Notes under the pieces: generated by a model
What the model was told of the DNA's origin: nothing
Databases searched by the model: none
Seen by the model: the letters and a program-made list of their open reading frames with translations, nothing else
DNA from: Nibricoccus aquaticus
GTDB taxonomy: Bacteria; Verrucomicrobiota; Verrucomicrobiia; Opitutales; Opitutaceae
NCBI RefSeq assembly: GCF_002310495.1
Contig: NZ_CP023344.1
Location: 1,736,001-1,800,000, forward strand
DNA: 64,000 nt
Reading direction: 5' to 3'
Part shown: piece by piece, positions 53,319 through 60,987 of the stretch
Position numbering within the stretch: position 1 is the stretch's first letter
Layout of the letters: each line of letters begins with the position of its first letter
Translations under genes and position numbers: made by a program

Positions 53319-54341
53319 TCACTTCAGCGATTCGGCCGAGTGGAAACCATCGGCGACCACCGTCGACTGGAGATTATCCTTATCGACCGAGATGATCTTC
53401 TCGAAGATCGACGGCACCTTTACCGCACCGTTATCGAGCTCGGCAGCGGTCTCGATCTTCTCACCCTTCACGACTGCCACGGCCACATCGGCGGCGCGTG
53501 TCGCGAGATTCTTGAGCGGCTTGTAAACCGTCATCGCCTGCGTACCGCCCTGGATGCGCTGGCAGGCGGCGAGGTCGGCGTCCTGGCCAGTGACGATGAT
53601 TTTTCCGGCGAGCCCTTCTTCACGCAGCGCCTGGATCGCGCCACCGGCGGTGCCGTCGTTCGATGCAACAACCGCGTCGATATTCGTGCCTGCCTTGGTG
53701 ATGGCGGCGTTCATGATTTTCTTCGCGACATCGGGCTTCCAATCGAGCGCCCAGTCTTCGAAGACGACTTCGATTTTACCGGCCTTGATGAGCGGGTTCA
53801 GAATGTTGTCCTGCCCTTCCTTGAACATCTTGGCGTTGTTGTCGGTCGGCGCGCCATAGATGCGGACGATGCGGGCGGGCCGATCTTTCGGCAGGCGTTC
53901 GACGACGTACTGCGCCTGCGCTTCGCCGACTTTCACGTTGTCGAACGTGAGGTAGTAGCTGACCGGGCTGTTGAGGATGAGGCGGTCATAGGAGATCACC
54001 GGGATGTTCGCTTCCTTCGCGGACTTCATCGCGCGGCTGACAGCGGAGCCGTTGTGCGGAACAACCACCAGCACATCGACGCCGCGGCTGATCAGCGACT
54101 CGATGTCGCGCGTCTGCTTGGTGTCGTCGCTATTCGCGGATTGGACGATCACCTCGGCGCCGAGCTCCTTGGCGCGGGCGACGAACGTGTCGCGATCGCG
54201 CTGCCAGCGCTCTTCTTTGAGCGTGTCGAGCGAGAGGCCGATCACGGGTTTTCCCTTCGATGCAAAGGCGGCGGGCAGGAGGGCGAGGCAGGCGGCGCCG
54301 ACGAGCAGGCGCTTCAACAGGGCAGCGGGGGTATTTTTCAT
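53319..54341 (-). CDS. xylF: D-xylose ABC transporter substrate-binding protein
   Basis: A 340-residue periplasmic protein with a signal peptide (MKNTPAALLKRLLVGAACLA). It matches XylF closely in the ligand region: IGLSLDTLKEERWQRDRDTF, EVIVQSANSDDTKQTRDIES, VVVPHNGSAVSRAMK, VISYDRLILNSPVSYYLTFD, and TGQDADLAACQRIQGGTQAM. This makes D-xylose the likely ligand. First gene of xylFGH. The start at 54341 is chosen for the signal peptide; upstream codons to 54410 are in the metX-xylF hairpin region. Confidence 0.93.
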   Translation of the reverse strand: MKNTPAALLKRLLVGAACLALLPAAFASKGKPVIGLSLDTLKEERWQRDRDTFVARAKELGAEVIVQSANSDDTKQTRDIESLISRGVDVLVVVPHNGSAVSRAMKSAKEANIPVISYDRLILNSPVSYYLTFDNVKVGEAQAQYVVERLPKDRPARIVRIYGAPTDNNAKMFKEGQDNILNPLIKAGKIEVVFEDWALDWKPDVAKKIMNAAITKAGTNIDAVVASNDGTAGGAIQALREEGLAGKIIVTGQDADLAACQRIQGGTQAMTVYKPLKNLATRAADVAVAVVKGEKIETAAELDNGAVKVPSIFEKIISVDKDNLQSTVVADGFHSAESLK

Positions 54342-54392
54342 GCGTGCAAAAAGAAGGTGTACGAACCTCACCCGAGACAAGCATGGAGGCGC

Positions 54393-54442
54393 GAGGTTCG
54401 TTGCGCACACTGTTGAACTCGTTCAGTGCCGCAACGAGCCTC
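54393..54442. repeat. Imperfect hairpin downstream of metX
   Basis: GAGGTTCGTTGCG (54393-54405) pairs with CGCAACGAGCCTC (54430-54442); an inner CACTG/CAGTG stem extends it. It lies 6 bp after the metX stop on the minus strand, before xylF. It may end or protect the metX transcript; there is no U tract. Confidence 0.7.
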
Positions 54443-54447
54443 AATCA

Positions 54448-55644
54448 TCAGGTCAGAAACCCGCGCACGAGTGCGTAGAGTTCTTCTGATTCGAGGAGGA
54501 ACGAGTCGTGGCCGAGATCGGTGTCGAGTTCGGCATAGCTGGCGCGTTTGCCCGTGCGCAGTAATGCGAGCGAGATGTCGCGGTTTTGCTGCGGCGGGAA
54601 AAGCCAGTCGCTCGTGAAACCCACGACCAGCGTCTCGGCTTCAACATGCTCGAAGGCCTTTTCGAGCGAACCGTACGCGGCGGCCAGATCGAAGTGATCG
54701 ATCGCGCGCGTAATGTAGAGGTAGGTGTTCGCGTCGAAGCGATTGATGAAGCTCTCGCCTTGGTAGCGCAGGTAGCTCTCCACCTCGAATTGCATGTCGA
54801 AGGTGTAGGACGCGGGCTGCGCAACAGGTGCGACAGGAATCCCCTCCATCGAGTCCAGGGCCGAGACCTTGGGCTTCACGGTTTTCCGCCCAAATTTCCG
54901 ATCCATGCTGGCGTCCGAAACGTACGTGATGTGCGCCATCATGCGTGCGATCGCGAGGCCCACGCGCGGGCCGCCGCTCTTCGCGTAGTCGCCGTTGTTC
55001 CAGCCCGGGTCCTGCATGATGGCCTGGCGGCCGACTTCGTTGAAGCCGATGCCTTGAGCGCTCTCGCGAGCGGTCGTGGCCATAGCGAGGACGCGGCGGA
55101 CAAATGCCGGGTATTCGATTCCCCACTGCACGGCCTGCATGCCGCCCATCGAACCGCCGACAACGGCGTAGATCGAGGTGATGCCGAGCGAATCGAGCAG
55201 GCGCTTCTGCGCGCGCACCATGTCCCGGATCGTCACAAACGGGAATGTCACGCCGTAGGGACGCCCGGTCGCGGGGTTGATCGACGACGGGCCGGTCGAG
55301 CCCTGGCAACCGCCGAGGCAGTTCGAGCAGAGGACAAAGAATCGGTTCGTGTCCACGGCCTTGCCGGGACCGATGAGGTTGTTCCACCAACCCGGTTTGC
55401 GATCGGTGAGCGAGTGAATGCCCGCGCAGTGATGGTCGCCGCTGAGCGCATGGCAGATGATGACGACGTTGTCCTTCGCGGTATTGAGGCGTCCGTAGGT
55501 TTCGTAGCGAAGCGTGAAGCCCGCGAGGCTCTGGCCGCTTTCAAAAAGGAACGACTCGATGGAAACGAAATCGCGCGGCTCGACGAGGCCGACTTCACCG
55601 GGCTCGGTGCGGGCGGGCTGATCGATGATTTCGGCGTCATTCAT
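54448..55644 (-). CDS. metX: Homoserine O-acetyltransferase
   Basis: An alpha/beta-hydrolase that acetylates (or succinylates) homoserine, the first committed step of methionine synthesis. The 398 residues show LRYETYGRLNTAKDNVVIIC, HALSGDHHCAG, the nucleophile in VVGGSMGGMQAVQWG, the segment ARRMM-like ARMMAHITYVSD, and the catalytic Asp and His in the C-terminal part (TSDWLFPPQQ, DLGHDSFLLE). The start at 55644 is the Met of MNDAEIIDQPART; further upstream is a dispersed repeat. The partner metW is 4 kb away. Confidence 0.95.
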   Translation of the reverse strand: MNDAEIIDQPARTEPGEVGLVEPRDFVSIESFLFESGQSLAGFTLRYETYGRLNTAKDNVVIICHALSGDHHCAGIHSLTDRKPGWWNNLIGPGKAVDTNRFFVLCSNCLGGCQGSTGPSSINPATGRPYGVTFPFVTIRDMVRAQKRLLDSLGITSIYAVVGGSMGGMQAVQWGIEYPAFVRRVLAMATTARESAQGIGFNEVGRQAIMQDPGWNNGDYAKSGGPRVGLAIARMMAHITYVSDASMDRKFGRKTVKPKVSALDSMEGIPVAPVAQPASYTFDMQFEVESYLRYQGESFINRFDANTYLYITRAIDHFDLAAAYGSLEKAFEHVEAETLVVGFTSDWLFPPQQNRDISLALLRTGKRASYAELDTDLGHDSFLLESEELYALVRGFLT

Positions 55645-55658
55645 TTCAGGAGACGGAT

Positions 55659-55695
55659 TTGAACCACGGAGGCACGGAGCGCACGGAGAAAAACT
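55659..55695. repeat. Dispersed GAACCACGGAGGCACGGAG repeat
   Basis: A diverged single arm of the 53251-53313 inverted repeat, just upstream of the metX start. Confidence 0.6.
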
Positions 55696-55712
55696 CAGAG
55701 CATGGCGATGTC

Positions 55713-55758
55713 TTGAAAACAAAACAGGCAGCCGGCTCTCACCGGCTGCCTGTTTTTT
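55713..55758 (-). terminator. Intrinsic terminator of the rpmH-yidC operon
   Basis: AAACAGGCAGCCGG (55722-55735), loop CTCTCA, CCGGCTGCCTGTTT (55742-55755): a perfect 14-bp stem. A-rich sequence at 55717-55724 becomes the U tract on the minus strand. It lies 20 bp after the yidC stop. Confidence 0.93.
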
Positions 55759-55778
55759 AGGAAACGCTTAAGCGAGGA

Positions 55779-57605
55779 TCACTTCTTCGGCGTGACGTTC
55801 TTCATGCCTTTGCCGCCCTTGGCCGCGACTGGGACGGGAGCCAGAGGCTCGTCTTTCATGCGGTTGATGATGAGCTGCTGGCCGATGGTGAAGAGGCCGT
55901 TGACCGTCGAGTAGAGGGCCAACGCGCACGAGAAGTTGTAGCAGAAGATCGCGAAGATATACGGCATGAACTTAAACATCTTCGCCTGCGCGTTATCAAT
56001 GGAGGGCTGCGGCGTGAGGCGCATCTGGACGATCATGGTGACACCCATCAGAATCGGGAAAATGTTCAGCGGAAGCGTCATGAAGCCGAGCGGGATACGG
56101 GCGACGGTGTCAGGCATCGAGAGGTCCGATGCCCACAGGAACTCCGCGAACCGCAGCTCGGCGGTGCTCTGGAGCATCGAGAAGAACCCCATGAAAAACG
56201 GAATCGTGATGAGAATCGGGAGACAGCCGCCGACAGGATTCACGCGATGTGTTTTGAAGATCTCCATCGTGGCTTCCTGCATCTTGCGCGGGTTGTCTTT
56301 GTACTTCTCGCGCAGCGCCTGCATCTCGGGTTGAATTTTCTGCATACGCTTGGCCGACTTGGAGGCCGAGAGTGTGAGCGGGAGGAAAATGATCTTGAGG
56401 AAGAGCGTCGTCAGCACGATCGACCAGCCCCAGCTAATGCCCCATTTGTGAATGGTGGACATGATGCTGACGAGGGCCTGGCTGAACCACTTGAAGATAC
56501 CGAACTGCATGACCTTGTCCTGGTCGTGCTTGAAGATGTCGGCGTTGGAGAGACGGGAGTATTCCTTCGGCCCGGTGTAGAAATCAAAGCCGAGCTTCGA
56601 CTCCGCGCCGGGGGCCAGGGCTGGCGTCTCGATGCTCACCGCGCCAGTCACACCGATGGCCGCGATGGGCGATCCAGGGAAGGCCGGCAGTTCCACGCGG
56701 CGCGTAGTCAAGCCGCGACCAGGCTGGTCGGCGGTGAGGATGCTGGCGAAGAACTGGTTCTCCACCGAGCCCCACACAACCGGCGCGACCGTCTCGATCA
56801 ACGGAAGCGGCGTCGGGGAGCCCATGCCGAACGTGCTCAAAAACGGGCTGGCCTCGAGCTTTGAGCGTTTAACGAAATCGATGTCGCTGCCGGTGTTGTA
56901 CCCGGTGGCCAGGTACAGACCATGATCGTCGGCATTGACCGGAGCAGCCGTGCCGAGGCTGAGCGCAAAACGCGGGAGCGCCACGGTCTGGTCTGTGAGA
57001 TTACGAAAGGCGATCTCGTGGCGGAGCTGGTAAGGGTCGGCTTTGTCGGTCGGCGAACCGGCCGGTAGGATCGAATACGTGCGCGTGACCTCGATGCGGT
57101 TTTCCCAGATCGCGCGAAAGACGACCTTCGTGGCATCCTGCGAAACGACTTCATAGCGGGTAGAACGGCCGAGGCCCGGGAAACTATCCTGCGTGAACGC
57201 GAGCATCGGGTCGGTGTGCGTCTCGTTGATCACGAAAGGCTCAGGCTTGCCCTTAACGGCGGGGTACTTCTTGAGCGCCACGTTCTTGATCGCGCCGCCG
57301 AAGTCGGTGAGGCGCGCCTCGATGAAGTCGTTGGAGAGCGTGATGACGCGGGCGGTCTCATCCTGTTTCGCCAGCGCGGCAAACGTCGTGTTCGCGGGTG
57401 CCGCCGTGAGCACGGGAACCGCCGCAGCAGGTGCCGGAGCGGCAGGCGTGGTGCCTTCAGGTCCGGGAGCAGACGGGTTGCTCGCCACAGGCTGGGTCGT
57501 CGCAGGCGGCTGCACCGGCGGCGGCGTCTGCTTGGCGGTGATGATGAAGGCGGCAAATGCGGCGAGCAGGAAGCCGACGCCGATGAGTGTGTTTTTCTTG
57601 TCCAT
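55779..57605 (-). CDS. yidC: Membrane protein insertase YidC
   Basis: Inserts and folds inner-membrane proteins, alone or with SecYEG. 608 residues, the Gram-negative form. An N-terminal helix (NTLIGVGFLLAAFAAFIITA) is followed by a Pro/Ala-rich linker, a large periplasmic domain at about 80-360 (ITLSNDFIEARLTDFGGAIK), and the conserved five-helix core with WGISWGWSIVLTTLFLKIIF, KIQPEMQALREKYKDNPRKM and PVGGCLPILITIPFFMGFFS. The tail is basic (AKGGKGMKNVTPKK). It is the last gene of the rpmH-rnpA-yidD-yidC cluster and is followed by a strong terminator. Confidence 0.97.
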   Translation of the reverse strand: MDKKNTLIGVGFLLAAFAAFIITAKQTPPPVQPPATTQPVASNPSAPGPEGTTPAAPAPAAAVPVLTAAPANTTFAALAKQDETARVITLSNDFIEARLTDFGGAIKNVALKKYPAVKGKPEPFVINETHTDPMLAFTQDSFPGLGRSTRYEVVSQDATKVVFRAIWENRIEVTRTYSILPAGSPTDKADPYQLRHEIAFRNLTDQTVALPRFALSLGTAAPVNADDHGLYLATGYNTGSDIDFVKRSKLEASPFLSTFGMGSPTPLPLIETVAPVVWGSVENQFFASILTADQPGRGLTTRRVELPAFPGSPIAAIGVTGAVSIETPALAPGAESKLGFDFYTGPKEYSRLSNADIFKHDQDKVMQFGIFKWFSQALVSIMSTIHKWGISWGWSIVLTTLFLKIIFLPLTLSASKSAKRMQKIQPEMQALREKYKDNPRKMQEATMEIFKTHRVNPVGGCLPILITIPFFMGFFSMLQSTAELRFAEFLWASDLSMPDTVARIPLGFMTLPLNIFPILMGVTMIVQMRLTPQPSIDNAQAKMFKFMPYIFAIFCYNFSCALALYSTVNGLFTIGQQLIINRMKDEPLAPVPVAAKGGKGMKNVTPKK

Positions 57606-57641
57606 TACAGAAAGGGAACGGGTGGTGATTTCGAAAATTGT

Positions 57642-58004
57642 TCAGGCGACGACGCGGACGCAGGCCGGCCGGCGTGACGCGACTTTACGCGACGAGGGCG
57701 GCGGCACCGGATCAAGGCCGCCCGGGTGCAACGGCGTGCATTTCAAGAGGCGCACCGCCGCGAGCCACGCGCCGCGCAGCGCTCCATGCGCGGTGACCGC
57801 CTTCGCCGCATAGCGCGAACAGGTCGGATAAAAGCGGCAGCCGCACGCCGGACCAAACACCGCCGGCAGAACGGGCGAAAGTGTACGCTGATAAATCGTG
57901 ATGAGTGCGAGCAGCCCGCGGCGCGGGAGAGAAACCAGGCCTGCCGCAAAACGGGCGGACCATGAGTCAGCGTTTGCACGCGATGTTTTGGCCGGAGCAG
58001 TCAT
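57642..58004 (-). CDS. yidD: Membrane protein insertion efficiency factor YidD
   Basis: 120 residues with the YidD core: [20 protein letters not shown] and [20 protein letters not shown], with three conserved Cys, then [16 protein letters not shown]. It is a small membrane-associated protein that assists YidC. Its ATG overlaps the rnpA stop (TGATG), so translation is coupled; an alternative Met at 58034 lies inside rnpA. The N- and C-terminal extensions (about 20 residues each) are longer than in E. coli. Confidence 0.95.
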   Translation of the reverse strand: MTAPAKTSRANADSWSARFAAGLVSLPRRGLLALITIYQRTLSPVLPAVFGPACGCRFYPTCSRYAAKAVTAHGALRGAWLAAVRLLKCTPLHPGGLDPVPPPSSRKVASRRPACVRVVA

Positions 58005-58414
58005 CACGCGTTCGCAGGAAACAGCCGACGGCACGCGTCGATGAATTTTTTCTCAATGGCCGTGTACTCAAGGCCGTTGAGCGAGTGACGCGCCACCATG
58101 AGAAGGTCGTAATCCGTCGGCACGAGCTGCTGCTGATGGCGAAAAACTTCGCGCAGGCGTCGCTTGGCGCGGTTGCGCTCCACGGCGCAACCGACGGCGG
58201 CGGTGGAAGCGATCACGCCCACCCGAGGCCCGACAATCGGACGCGATTCATGCGCCACTTGCGCAGCCAAAGACGGTTCCAACGGCGTGGTCGGCGCAGC
58301 GGGACGCTGGTAATACCAAAGCGTAAAGCCGCCACAATCAAGGCGGCGGCCTTTTTCACGCGCGTCACGGAAATCGTATTGCCGCCGCACGTGTTGCTCG
58401 GGGCGGAAACGCAT
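58004..58414 (-). CDS. rnpA: Ribonuclease P protein component
   Basis: Protein subunit of RNase P, which trims the 5' ends of tRNA precursors with the RNA subunit. 136 residues: an [20 protein letters not shown] start, then [20 protein letters not shown] and RRLREVFR, the conserved RNR motif that binds RNA. A 20-residue insertion ([20 protein letters not shown]) lies between the first strands. It follows rpmH by 43 bp, the classic arrangement. Confidence 0.96.
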   Translation of the reverse strand: MRFRPEQHVRRQYDFRDAREKGRRLDCGGFTLWYYQRPAAPTTPLEPSLAAQVAHESRPIVGPRVGVIASTAAVGCAVERNRAKRRLREVFRHQQQLVPTDYDLLMVARHSLNGLEYTAIEKKFIDACRRLFPANA

Positions 58415-58457
58415 GACGCGGAAGGAGAACGAAGCGCAGCAATCAGCGGCGCGGTGC

Positions 58458-58595
58458 TCAGACGACGGTCAGGCGCTTGCGGCCCTTGCGGCGGCGGTTG
58501 GCGAGAACCTTGCGGCCACCAACGGTGGCTTTGCGGGCGCGATAGCCAATCTTGCGGGCACGCTTGAGGCGGTGTGGGCGGAATGTCGGTTGCAT
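58458..58595 (-). CDS. rpmH: 50S ribosomal protein L34
   Basis: A 45-residue basic protein, [20 protein letters not shown] then [20 protein letters not shown], typical for L34 with slight variation in the middle ([11 protein letters not shown]). First gene of the rpmH-rnpA-yidD-yidC cluster. The frame's upstream Met at 58649 is rejected because the family begins here and a promoter-like sequence occupies the region. Confidence 0.97.
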   Translation of the reverse strand: MQPTFRPHRLKRARKIGYRARKATVGGRKVLANRRRKGRKRLTVV

Positions 58596-58620
58596 AGTAT
58601 TAAGGCGAAAAAGGGGTGAG

Positions 58621-58649
58621 AGATGACTGGACGCTCTCGCCACTGTCAA
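58621..58649 (-). promoter_or_regulatory. Possible rpmH operon promoter
   Basis: On the minus strand TTGACA (58644-58649), a 17-bp spacer, then TCATCT (58621-58626). The -35 box is perfect and the -10 box is weak. The ATG follows 25 bp later. Confidence 0.45.
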
Positions 58650-58778
58650 GGCGTGGTTTGAGCAGGCGGCGTCCTAATTTGCATCAACGTTTTTCACCCG
58701 GCTTCCGAGCCTGCACACGCGTGCCGGATAAATAAAAACGCCTGCGCAGCCTGCCTCGAACGCAGCTAGGCCCCTCGA

Positions 58779-59240
58779 TTATTTCTTAATCGCGACCACC
58801 TCGACTTCGAACACCAGCGTCGCCCGCTTCGGGATCTTTGGCGGATCGCCCCGCGTTCCATAGCCCAGCTCGAACGGCACGATGATGATCCGCTTCTCGC
58901 CCAACCGCATCAACTGCAACCCCTGCTCCCACCCATCGATCACCTGCCCCCGACCGACGCGAAACTCGAACGGCTTCGCCGGATCTTTTGTCTCATCGAA
59001 AACCGTCCCGTCCAGCAGCTGCCCTTTGTAAATCACGCTCACCAGATTACCCGACTTCACCAGATCGCCCGCCCCCTCTTTCACGACCACCGAGCGCAGG
59101 CCCGTCGAAGTCTTCTTCGCATCCGGCCAGTTCTTCTCGACGATCTGTAAATCCTCCGGCGGCAATTTCTCCCGCTGCGCCTGCACGGCCAGCGGAGCAG
59201 TCAGCGCGACACACAACAGGGTCCATCTAAGAAAACGCAT
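58779..59240 (-). CDS. Secreted FKBP-type peptidyl-prolyl isomerase
   Basis: 153 residues starting at 59240 with a signal peptide (MRFLRWTLLCVALTAPLAVQ). One FKBP domain follows: VVVKEGAGDLVKSGNLVSVI, YKGQLLDGTVFDETKD, FRVGRGQVIDGWEQGLQLMR, GEKRIIIVPFELGYG, ATLVFEVEVVAI. The catalytic pocket residues (Tyr, Phe, Asp, Trp) are present. It speeds proline isomerisation during folding outside the cytosol. Monocistronic; downstream is the rpmH promoter region. Confidence 0.94.
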   Translation of the reverse strand: MRFLRWTLLCVALTAPLAVQAQREKLPPEDLQIVEKNWPDAKKTSTGLRSVVVKEGAGDLVKSGNLVSVIYKGQLLDGTVFDETKDPAKPFEFRVGRGQVIDGWEQGLQLMRLGEKRIIIVPFELGYGTRGDPPKIPKRATLVFEVEVVAIKK

Positions 59241-59313
59241 GACGCCTCTTCTGCCCCATTGCCCCACGCCGCGGCAATTCCTTTTAACACCCCCGCCATC
59301 GTTCGCTCACTCG

Positions 59314-60678
59314 CTATCCGCTCCGCCTCTTCACCCGCAGTCTCTCCGCCCGTCCATTCAGATCGCTCAACAGCTCCGTGTGCTCCCGCGCCTCCCGATC
59401 ATCCACATGCACCAGCCCGCGCCCAAACGGCGGCGCATCCGCCTCCCCATCAGCCCACGCCGCCCACTCGTAACCGACCACGCCGCGCTGCGCGCAAAGC
59501 TTCTCCAGCGCCGCCCGCCCCTTCTTGAGCATCCGCTCCACCGTCGTCACCCCGCGCGCATCGCGCACCGCCGGCGCCCGCGTAAACGCCTCCCCGTTCC
59601 AACCCGCCTCCACCAACAGCACAGGCATCGCCCGCGCCGCATGACATCCCTGCGCCGTCTTCTCCCAAAATGCATCCGCCGCCCGCGCCGACACGACATC
59701 GACATTCGGATACACACACTCTGCCAGCACCACCGCCCCCGGCGCCTGCTGGAAACGGCATCCTAAAATAAGATGATCCGGATCGTGCGCCCGGATCGCC
59801 GCCGCACCCGTCGCGAAATACCGCCGCGCAAACTCCCGCGCAAACAACCGCTGATCCCGTAAATACCCCGCGCTCACCAGCGCCACCTCGCGATGCGTCA
59901 GCTGCCGCAGCGTCTCCTTGTTGGGCAACTCCACCGCCCAGTCTTTCGCCAGCACCGCCAGATCCCCGCGCCGCGTCGCCAGCACGAATTCCCACGCCGC
60001 ATGATACGCCCGCTGCGACGGCTCCAGACTCAGACAAATCTGCAACAACGACGGCCGCTCCGCCTCCCGCCCTTCCCCCGAAAACGCCGCCCCCATCCTC
60101 CCGCCCGCATTTTCTCCCGCCATCTCCGCCCGCGGCTGCGCCCAGTTAAGCGCATGATCCGTATAATACCCGATCAGCTCCCGGCTCCCCCGATGTGGCG
60201 CGCATAATTCCGCCGCCTGCCGCTCCACCGCCTCGCGCCACGCCGGATCGAACACATCCGGCACCCGCGCTCCCGCGCTATGAATCACCGGCCCGCACTC
60301 CCCCAGCCCCAGCACCTCCGTATAATACATCCCCTGATCCGCCAGCGCCTCCTCCGCCCACGACCCCAGCGTATTGAAATTCCACGCACGCAACCGCCCG
60401 ATCGCCGCGCGCATGAACCCATGCGCATCGTCCCCGTATTTCGCCGCCACCGCCGCCGAATAAGGCCCGGGCATCGGCAGCCGCCCATCCACGCGCCCCG
60501 AACGATTCACCCCCGCCACACCCTTGCTGAAAAACGCCTGCCCCAGCGGATCGACCAGCCACCACTGCCCGTCACGCGCCTGCCCCACGCGGAAAAAACC
60601 CGGCGTCCCACGAAGCGAATCAGGACGAAAATCTTCAAGGGTGGGGATGAGTGCGACATCGCGCGGGGACTGCGCCAT
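59314..60678 (-). CDS. Agarase-like glycoside hydrolase (TIM-barrel)
   Basis: 454 residues from the Met at 60678. The pattern fits putative beta-agarase/GH-A-type hydrolases: GQWWLVDPLGQAFFSKGVAG at the N terminus, GRLRAWNFNTLGSWAEEALA, YYTEVLGLGECGPVIHSAGA, PDVFDPAWREAVERQ, ELIGYYTDHALNW (usually the acid/base region), and VLLVEAGWNGEAFTRAPAV with a candidate nucleophile Glu. No signal peptide is seen with this start. The frame extends to 60897, but that part is dispersed-repeat sequence. The stop is 309 bp from the GH51 stop-to-start spacer, same strand. The substrate is not certain. Confidence 0.72.
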   Translation of the reverse strand: MAQSPRDVALIPTLEDFRPDSLRGTPGFFRVGQARDGQWWLVDPLGQAFFSKGVAGVNRSGRVDGRLPMPGPYSAAVAAKYGDDAHGFMRAAIGRLRAWNFNTLGSWAEEALADQGMYYTEVLGLGECGPVIHSAGARVPDVFDPAWREAVERQAAELCAPHRGSRELIGYYTDHALNWAQPRAEMAGENAGGRMGAAFSGEGREAERPSLLQICLSLEPSQRAYHAAWEFVLATRRGDLAVLAKDWAVELPNKETLRQLTHREVALVSAGYLRDQRLFAREFARRYFATGAAAIRAHDPDHLILGCRFQQAPGAVVLAECVYPNVDVVSARAADAFWEKTAQGCHAARAMPVLLVEAGWNGEAFTRAPAVRDARGVTTVERMLKKGRAALEKLCAQRGVVGYEWAAWADGEADAPPFGRGLVHVDDREAREHTELLSDLNGRAERLRVKRRSG

Positions 60679-60987
60679 GGCCCGCCACGCTGCGAGTCTC
60701 GCGACAAAAGAAAAGCCCGCACCCAATCTTTCCGCTTTCTCCAGATCGGAACTCGGACCCGACAAAACGGAAAGCCCTCCTCTGCTATGGTTCTCCTGTC
60801 CGTCTTCGTTCCCTGCTCCCCCGCCCCCTTCCGAAATCCTGTTAATCCTCTTAATCCTGTCCAAAAATTCCGCCCTCATCCGTGCCCATCTGAGCAATCC
60901 GTGGTTAAAAAATTTCCGCCCCTCCGCGTCACCGCCCTTCCGCGTTTCCGCGTTTCCGCGACAAAAACTTCCCCCTCCCGCCCCGGC
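60679..60987. other. 309-bp repeat-filled spacer
   Basis: Between the GH51 stop and the agarase-like start. It contains TTAATCCTCTTAATCCTGTCC-type sequence (about 60842-60862), the dispersed repeat at 60881-60913, and CCGCGTTTCCGCG units (about 60940-60960). No gene is supported. Confidence 0.6.
60881..60913. repeat. Dispersed repeat CGTGCCCATC...GTGGTTAAAAAAT
   Basis: 33 bp repeated at 63251-63283 with one difference (TGAGC for CGAGC). One copy lies on each side of the GH51 gene. Confidence 0.85.
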
